Shown here: piece by piece, positions 13,646-17,809 of the stretch | Numbering within the stretch: the stretch's first letter is position 1 | How the letters are laid out: each line of letters opens with the position of its first letter | NCBI GenBank assembly: GCA_041687495.1 | Contig: JAWLBR010000066.1 | Coordinates: 1 to 17,809 of the forward strand | Source: JAWLBR01 sp041687495 | Lineage (GTDB): Bacteria; Bacillota; Limnochordia; DTU087; JAAYGB01 | Reading direction: 5' to 3' | DNA: 17,809 nucleotides | Notes under the pieces: model-generated | The model's input: only the letters and a program-made list of their open reading frames with translations | What the model was told of the DNA's origin: nothing | Database searches by the model: none | Position numbers and translations under genes: made by a program

Positions 13646-13730
13646 CAGTAAACACTCGCAAATTCAGCGGAATTTTTCTCGGCCCTGTCCCACACGCCAG
13701 AACCTATAGTAGGTACCGAATCCCAGTTCA

Positions 13731-13739
13731 TGGTATAAT
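13731..13739 (+). promoter_or_regulatory. Extended -10 promoter of niaR
   Basis: TGGTATAAT is an exact extended -10 element (TGn plus TATAAT) ending 26 nt before the niaR start. No good -35 is visible, which is usual for extended -10 promoters. Confidence 0.6.
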
Positions 13740-13765
13740 AAAGGAAATGGACGGGAGGGATGTGC

Positions 13766-14287
13766 ATGGATGCCGAGAACCGCCGTGGTCAACTGCTGGC
13801 TCTTTTGCAAGCAAACAGTTCCCCCATCACTGGATCCAGCTTGGCCAAACAGCTTGGTGTTAGCCGCCAGGTGATAGTCACTGATGTTGCCATTTTGCGG
13901 GCAGAAGGCCATGACATTTTAGCAACACCTCAAGGCTATGTCATTCCGTCAGAGAGCGCCGTTTTGTCTAGAACCATAGCTGTCATGCATTCCAGCGATC
14001 CCAAGGATATTGAAAGGGAACTTAACCTGATTGTCGACAATGGCGGCCGTATCCGAGATGTGATTATCGAGCACCCCTTATACGGTGACCTCCGCGGGTT
14101 CCTCATGATCAAATCGCGCAAAGACGTACAGGAGTACTTAGCCAAGCTGCTGGCCAGTGAAGCCGAACCCCTATCGGTGTTGACCGAAGGTGTGCACCTT
14201 CATACCATCGAGGCTGAGGATGACGAAACACTCAAGCACATTGAGCAGCAGCTCGAGGCCGCCAAACTCACTCTATCCCACGACTGA
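13766..14287 (+). CDS. niaR: Niacin-responsive transcriptional repressor NiaR (HTH_11 + 3H domain)
   Basis: A cytoplasmic DNA-binding repressor of NAD synthesis and niacin-uptake genes with nicotinic acid as corepressor, known in Bacillus as YrxA. Residues 1-60 form a winged HTH (RRGQLLALLQ, SLAKQLGVSRQVIVTDVAILRAEG). Residues 70-165 form the 3H domain with its conserved histidines visible: AVMHSS, EHPLYGDLRG and GVHLHTIE, the metal and ligand site. At 173 aa it is full length. I chose ATG 13766 because GGGAGGG ends 6 nt upstream; the in-frame ATG 13760 directly touches that site. It is divergent from niaX, whose promoter shares the 180-bp spacer; neighbouring target and repressor is the usual arrangement. 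Autoregulation is possible but no second operator is evident. Confidence 0.93.
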   Translation: MDAENRRGQLLALLQANSSPITGSSLAKQLGVSRQVIVTDVAILRAEGHDILATPQGYVIPSESAVLSRTIAVMHSSDPKDIERELNLIVDNGGRIRDVIIEHPLYGDLRGFLMIKSRKDVQEYLAKLLASEAEPLSVLTEGVHLHTIEAEDDETLKHIEQQLEAAKLTLSHD

Positions 14288-14294
14288 AGCCAAA

Positions 14295-14328
14295 GGCAGG
14301 CTGGCATCCTCGTACAATGCAGCCTGCC
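14295..14328. terminator. Bidirectional hairpin between niaR and nitroreductase gene
   Basis: GGCAGGCTG (14295-14303) pairs with CAGCCTGCC (14320-14328), with a further CAT/ATG extension after a bulge. It sits in the 60-nt gap between two convergent genes. Tails are only moderately T-rich on either side (CGTTCT on plus, TTTGGCTT on minus). Confidence 0.6.
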
Positions 14329-14347
14329 CGTTCTCAGAATTTCCATC

Positions 14348-14842
14348 TCATGCCCATTTGCCCCAAGTCAGCACTTCAGACAGAGGTCGTTTCTCGTGCT
14401 GCTGCCACTCAGCAGGCCTACCAATGGTGACTACTGCCTGCACCCTTAGATTTGCAGGAATGTTTAGCGTCAGCTTAATGCTATCTTCGTTGAACTGTGC
14501 CCCTCCGCCTACCCAACACGATCCATACCCTAAGTCTGTTGCCGCCAGCAGAATGTTTTCAATGGCGGCGGCGCCATCCTCCAGCCAGAATCTACTGCTG
14601 TCGTCCACGACCACCGCGATCAGGGCCGGCGCGCTGGCGACCCAGTCCGAAGCCATCGCTCTACCTACCGCCCGTACATCGTCCCGCTCAGTGAGAACAA
14701 GAAAATGCCAAGGCTGCTTGTTGTAACCGCTCGGTGCGAGATGCCCGGCTTCAACTATTCTCTCCAGATCTGCCCTGTCAACCGCCTCGTCTCGGTATGA
14801 GCGAACGCTGGCCCGCTGTGCAATTGCCTCCATCACTTCCAT
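14348..14842 (-). CDS. Nitroreductase family FMN protein
   Basis: A small (164 aa) member of the NAD(P)H/FMN nitroreductase superfamily, soluble dimers that transfer hydride to nitro compounds, quinones or flavins. Signatures are the FMN phosphate motif RASVRSY (10-16), APSGYNKQPWHFLVL (36-50), GAAAIENILLAATDLGYGSCWVGG (around 88-112) and the terminal IGRPAEWQQHEKRPLSEVL. The single short domain without a ferredoxin part resembles the compact clostridial type. Physiological substrate unknown. It lies 21 nt downstream of the small multidrug-export gene on the same strand and may be co-transcribed with it and the hemerythrin gene. The start at ATG 14842 is preceded by GGTGGGG; ATG at 14833 is an alternative. 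Confidence 0.9.
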   Translation of the reverse strand: MEVMEAIAQRASVRSYRDEAVDRADLERIVEAGHLAPSGYNKQPWHFLVLTERDDVRAVGRAMASDWVASAPALIAVVVDDSSRFWLEDGAAAIENILLAATDLGYGSCWVGGGAQFNEDSIKLTLNIPANLRVQAVVTIGRPAEWQQHEKRPLSEVLTWGKWA

Positions 14843-14863
14843 CTAACCCCACCCTTTGGAAAA

Positions 14864-15343
14864 CTATCCAAAGATACCTATGCTCAATAAGGTGATCACT
14901 ATTCCTGCGATGAGCACTCCCAAACCAATGGCAGGTAACGCAACCTTAGGAGAAACCCGAAAGATCACTGCTGCCAAAGTGGCAGTCCAAGCTCCAGTTG
15001 TAGGCAACGGTACAGCCGTGAACAATATGAGGCCCAAAGCGCCGTACCGCTCGACCTTGTCGCTGCGCCGGCGCGTCCTTTGTACCCAACGATCCAGCTG
15101 CCGTCCCAACCAAGTCCCAGCAGAGAACCACTCCATAGCTTTGGGCAACAGCCACAGCAGAATTGGAATTGGAAGCAGGTTCCCCAATACACCGTAAAGG
15201 AAAGCTTCAAAAGGCGGCATCCCCAACGAAATCGCCAGAGGAATCGCAGCCCGTAACTCCGTAATCGGCAAAGCTCCCGCAAGAACTACGCCCACCTGTG
15301 GAGAGAAAGTCTCCCTCAGCAGATTCACCACACTATCTACCAT
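14864..15343 (-). CDS. Small multi-drug export family membrane protein (COG2426)
   Basis: An integral membrane protein of 159 aa from the putative small multidrug export family, distantly related to the DedA/VTT superfamily. It has two re-entrant-type motifs: GALPITELRAAIPLAISLG in the N-terminal half and FTAVPLPTTGAWTATLAA in the C-terminal half. Clear hydrophobic helices (YGVLGNLLPIPILLWLLP and the C-terminal GLGVLIAGIVITLLSIGIFG) flank a basic loop WVQRTRRRSDKVERYG. Export activity is a family label with little direct proof; a lipid or small-molecule transport role is equally possible. ATG at 15343 is preceded by GGTGG at 8 nt; GTG at 15355 would add four residues. It lies between the hemerythrin and nitroreductase genes with 38-nt and 21-nt gaps, so probably one transcript. 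Confidence 0.85.
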   Translation of the reverse strand: MVDSVVNLLRETFSPQVGVVLAGALPITELRAAIPLAISLGMPPFEAFLYGVLGNLLPIPILLWLLPKAMEWFSAGTWLGRQLDRWVQRTRRRSDKVERYGALGLILFTAVPLPTTGAWTATLAAVIFRVSPKVALPAIGLGVLIAGIVITLLSIGIFG

Positions 15344-15381
15344 TGCGCCATCCACCGCCCAGCCCGAGCAGAATATCCGCT

Positions 15382-16047
15382 CTACTTTTCATCCAGTTCT
15401 TTTTTCCACAGGCCGACCGCTTCTTCTGGATCCTGCAAGAACGCCAGACATCCTGCCTGCACCTCTTCGTCAACATCCTCCGGTAAGCCCAGCCGCTCCT
15501 CGTAGGCGTCAAGGAACGCCTGCCAGGATTTCTTTTTCTCCTGACCCAACGTTTTTTCATCGACATCGCAGAATTTCTGGTAGAGCTCTCTATCTTCCTC
15601 CCCAGACAGCATTTGATCTGCCAAATTGAACAAAATCATGTTTTCCTTCTGGATGTGTCGAGCCAGCAGTGAGGTGTAGTTTTCCACTGCCGACGCCAAA
15701 TCCTCCCTCACCTTGCTGTCTAGCGCTTCACCGTCTTTACCGGTTACTGCCGACAACGCGGAGTCAATCTGACTGACGTACTCACGCCCACTGACGTGTT
15801 CGGTGAGCATAACCGTTACGGGGCCCCCTTCCGGCAGCCCCTTTTCCATTAGGCGCGGGAACAATAGATCCTCTTCCTTACCGTGATGGCTCTTGTCGGT
15901 GTATTCCCGCAAAAACGCCACTCCTTTTGCCAGCAGCTTGACGGGAACGGCTCCACCGGCACGAACTTGATCGGCGGCGCAATTGAGCAGACGGAGCATG
16001 CGCTTAATCTGCCGATGCTCCTCCCGAAGTACATCTGTGGATCTCAT
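15382..16047 (-). CDS. Hemerythrin HHE domain protein
   Basis: A cytoplasmic four-helix protein with a non-heme di-iron site. Ligand candidates are visible in order: His11 (REEHRQI), His54/His55 with Glu58/59 (SHHGKEEDLLF), His84 (TEHVSGR), His131 and Glu135 (RHIQKEN). Such proteins bind O2 or NO or take part in repair of iron-sulfur clusters (YtfE/Ric relatives). The N-terminal ~150 residues form the HHE domain; the C-terminal ~70 residues are an acidic helical extension (DEKTLGQEKKKSWQAF, LPEDVDEEV) of unknown role with one cysteine. At 221 aa it is longer than minimal hemerythrins. GGAGG lies 9 nt before ATG. It is the first gene of a likely three-gene unit, and in an anaerobe with an [FeFe] hydrogenase an oxygen or NO defence role is reasonable but inferred. 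Confidence 0.9.
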   Translation of the reverse strand: MRSTDVLREEHRQIKRMLRLLNCAADQVRAGGAVPVKLLAKGVAFLREYTDKSHHGKEEDLLFPRLMEKGLPEGGPVTVMLTEHVSGREYVSQIDSALSAVTGKDGEALDSKVREDLASAVENYTSLLARHIQKENMILFNLADQMLSGEEDRELYQKFCDVDEKTLGQEKKKSWQAFLDAYEERLGLPEDVDEEVQAGCLAFLQDPEEAVGLWKKELDEK

Positions 16048-16368
16048 TTTTCAGTTCCTCCATTTCTATACTCTTACCTGCGTTTATCTATTACACCATC
16101 GCTGGGCTCGGCGGCTCGTCTACCTTTTGTAATATTCCCTAGTATCTCTACCACATTGGGACAACTTCAAACTCACGTTGCTGAAGCAACAGTACTTCCA
16201 TCGCCCCTACAGTCAAGATCCAAGGCACCAACCCCACCCGAACTGTTTGATGGTTACAGAAATTGACAGCAGCTAGAAACGGTTAGCGATGTGGTCAAAC
16301 GAGTACCATCTATAGGTGAGTACTATTTGTTACAGGCTCCATGCTTCTGAACTGGAAGGAGGACCCCC
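16048..16368. other. 321-bp divergent intergenic region, no gene found
   Basis: This spacer lies between the divergent hemerythrin and phosphorylase genes and must contain both promoters. I see a perfect GTTGCT-GA-AGCAAC repeat (16177-16190), an isolated TTGACA (16263-16268) without a matching -10, and the phosphorylase ribosome-binding site AAGGAGG (16356-16362). No convincing small open frame with its own ribosome-binding site was found. Confidence 0.6.
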
Positions 16369-17809
16369 ATGGATCGCGACCAACCCAAAGTCGCATATTT
16401 TTGTATGGAATACGGCCTGCACGAAGACCTCGCCTTGTACGCGGGTGGCTTGGGTATTCTAGCGGGTGATATTCTCAAAGCAGCTCGAGACCTAAGTAAA
16501 CCAATGGTGGGCATCGGTATCCTTTGGAGCGAAGGGTATACCTACCAAAAGCTTGATTCTGGCGGTTGGCCATACGACACTTTTCCAGCCTTGGACCGGC
16601 AAGCGTTGGTCGATACAGGCGCAGTGGTCCACGTAGAGGTGCGGGGCGAGACTGTACCCGTTAAGGTATGGAAAACAGAAGCCTATGGCAACGTTCCCCT
16701 CTATCTACTCGACACCGATCTACCGGACAGTCCCCACGGTTGGATCACTAAGCGGCTCTACGGAGGAGTCGCTCAGGATCGAGTTGCCCAAGAGATAGTA
16801 CTGGGCATTGGGGGAGTCAGGGCGTTAAGGGCCATGAACATCCCGGTAGATATCTACCATTTCAATGAGGGGCATGCGGTATTTGCTGGCATTGAGCTGA
16901 TTCGCGAGAAGATGCAGTCGCGCAGTCTCACCTTCGATACCGCCTGGCGAGAGACCATCAGTCAGTGCGTTTTTACCACCCATACACCAGTGATGGCAGG
17001 GAACGAATCCCACGACCATGGATTGCTGCATTACATGGGTGCTTATAATGGCCTCACTTATGAGCAGATGAAAGCCATTGGTAACGACCCCTTTGCAATG
17101 ACCATTGCCGGGCTACGACTTTCCCACATTGCCAACGGAGTTGCCAAATTGCACGGCAAGACCGCCCGCGCGATGTGGGAAGATGTGTGCAATCGCGCCC
17201 CGATTATTGACATTACCAATGGGGTTCACCAAGGCACTTGGCAAGATCCTGAGGTTCGCAAGGCTTACTTCTCGGGAATTGGCCTATGGGAGGCCCATGC
17301 GAAGGCTAAGCAAAGGTTGGTCGCAGAAATCAAGGGCATGACAGGAGTGGAGCTCGACCCTGACGCTCTGCTGATTGGGTTTGCCCGCCGGGCTGCACCT
17401 TATAAGCGCAGCGACCTGATCTTTCATCGGCCCGAGATCATTGAGCCGCTCTTGCGAGAGCGACAGGTCCAACTGGTGTTCTCAGGCAAGGCCCATCCGA
17501 TGGACGAGATCGGCAAAGGCATAATTAGCAATCTAGCCAGCGTAGCTAGACGCCATCCGGATTCCGTTGTCTTCCTAGAGAACTACAACATGAAGATCGG
17601 TAGACTGATGACTGCCGGTAGTGACGTGTGGCTGAATAACCCTCGGCGCCCTCTCGAGGCCTCCGGTACATCTGGAATGAAGGCCGCTATGAACGGGGTG
17701 CTCAACCTCAGCATTCTCGATGGTTGGTGGCCCGAAGGTTGCATCCACGAGGTCAACGGTTGGCAGGTTGGCGGTGGATACGAGGGGCCAAATCAAACGG
17801 AGCACGATG
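16369..17809 (+). CDS. glgP: Alpha-glucan (glycogen) phosphorylase, short type, 3' end outside window
   Basis: Cytoplasmic GT35 enzyme that uses phosphate to release glucose-1-phosphate from glycogen or maltodextrin. The frame stays open to the last base, giving 480 visible residues. It opens directly at VAYFCMEYGLHEDLALYAGGLGILAGD, the N-terminal glucan phosphorylase core, without the long DUF3417-type extension of the approximately 840-residue enzymes, so it belongs to the short form of the alpha-glucan phosphorylase family. Further motifs are HFNEGHAVF (about 163), TTHTPVMAGNE, ITNGVHQGTW, FARRAAPYKRSDL, and EASGTSGMKAAMNG near 430-445, which holds the lysine that binds pyridoxal phosphate. 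The start at ATG 16369 is fixed by AAGGAGG 6 nt upstream. No other glycogen gene is in the window. Perhaps 50-80 C-terminal residues are missing. Confidence 0.95.
   Translation, partial: MDRDQPKVAYFCMEYGLHEDLALYAGGLGILAGDILKAARDLSKPMVGIGILWSEGYTYQKLDSGGWPYDTFPALDRQALVDTGAVVHVEVRGETVPVKVWKTEAYGNVPLYLLDTDLPDSPHGWITKRLYGGVAQDRVAQEIVLGIGGVRALRAMNIPVDIYHFNEGHAVFAGIELIREKMQSRSLTFDTAWRETISQCVFTTHTPVMAGNESHDHGLLHYMGAYNGLTYEQMKAIGNDPFAMTIAGLRLSHIANGVAKLHGKTARAMWEDVCNRAPIIDITNGVHQGTWQDPEVRKAYFSGIGLWEAHAKAKQRLVAEIKGMTGVELDPDALLIGFARRAAPYKRSDLIFHRPEIIEPLLRERQVQLVFSGKAHPMDEIGKGIISNLASVARRHPDSVVFLENYNMKIGRLMTAGSDVWLNNPRRPLEASGTSGMKAAMNGVLNLSILDGWWPEGCIHEVNGWQVGGGYEGPNQTEHD

Noticed and set aside
14190..14726. 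178-codon plus-strand open frame spanning the niaR end and the nitroreductase gene
   Set aside because: Overlaps two confidently identified genes in other frames and crosses their terminator hairpin.
16263..16268. TTGACA upstream of the phosphorylase gene as a -35 box
   Set aside because: No acceptable -10 at 15-19 nt spacing (the sequence there is GCGATG), so a promoter was not called.
1..17809. CRISPR array, tRNA/rRNA, insertion sequence, phage or toxin-antitoxin elements
   Set aside because: No regularly spaced repeats, no cloverleaf or rRNA signature, no transposase or integrase motifs were seen in either strand.

Overview
The window looks like a chromosomal segment of an anaerobic Bacillota (Firmicutes) bacterium, possibly of the Limnochordia/Clostridia type. 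Evidence: a [FeFe] hydrogenase, a NiaR/ECF-type niacin module, strong AGGAGG ribosome-binding sites, and an oxygen/sulfur-stress style gene set (hemerythrin, nitroreductase, CoA-disulfide-reductase fusion). The oligopeptide-type binding protein carries a signal peptide without a lipobox cysteine, which is unusual for a classical monoderm and raises the possibility of a diderm lineage. No rRNA, tRNA, CRISPR array, insertion sequence or phage gene was seen; this is ordinary, tightly packed chromosome.

Layout. 1-562 (+): 3' part of an unrecognised basic protein. 563-2692 (-): araD (L-ribulose-5-phosphate 4-epimerase) followed closely by a monomeric [FeFe] hydrogenase, behind a promoter with a GTAC-centred palindrome. 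2838-4622 (-): a 594-residue divergent relative of ATP-dependent PEP carboxykinase, the most interesting gene here. 5025-5930 (-): acetamidase/formamidase family protein. 6087-8973 (-): an ArsR-type regulator and a four-part fusion (CoA-disulfide-reductase-like flavoprotein, rhodanese, TusA, DsrE) under a near-consensus promoter overlapped by AT-rich repeats. 9183-12836 (-): binding protein and two permeases of a peptide/nickel-type ABC importer, with a terminator-like hairpin between binding protein and permeases and no ATPases in the unit. 13087-14287: divergent niaX (-) and niaR (+), niacin uptake and its repressor. 14348-16047 (-): nitroreductase, small multidrug-export family membrane protein, hemerythrin-domain protein. 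16369-17809 (+): start of a short-type alpha-glucan phosphorylase running off the end.

How the parts work together. NiaR very probably represses niaX through the shared 180-bp spacer. The ArsR protein probably controls the sulfur-relay fusion directly downstream of it. The binding protein and permeases form one importer that must borrow ATPases from elsewhere. The remaining genes appear as short independent transcription units separated by hairpins. Functions come from motif and family recognition by eye; no database search was run.
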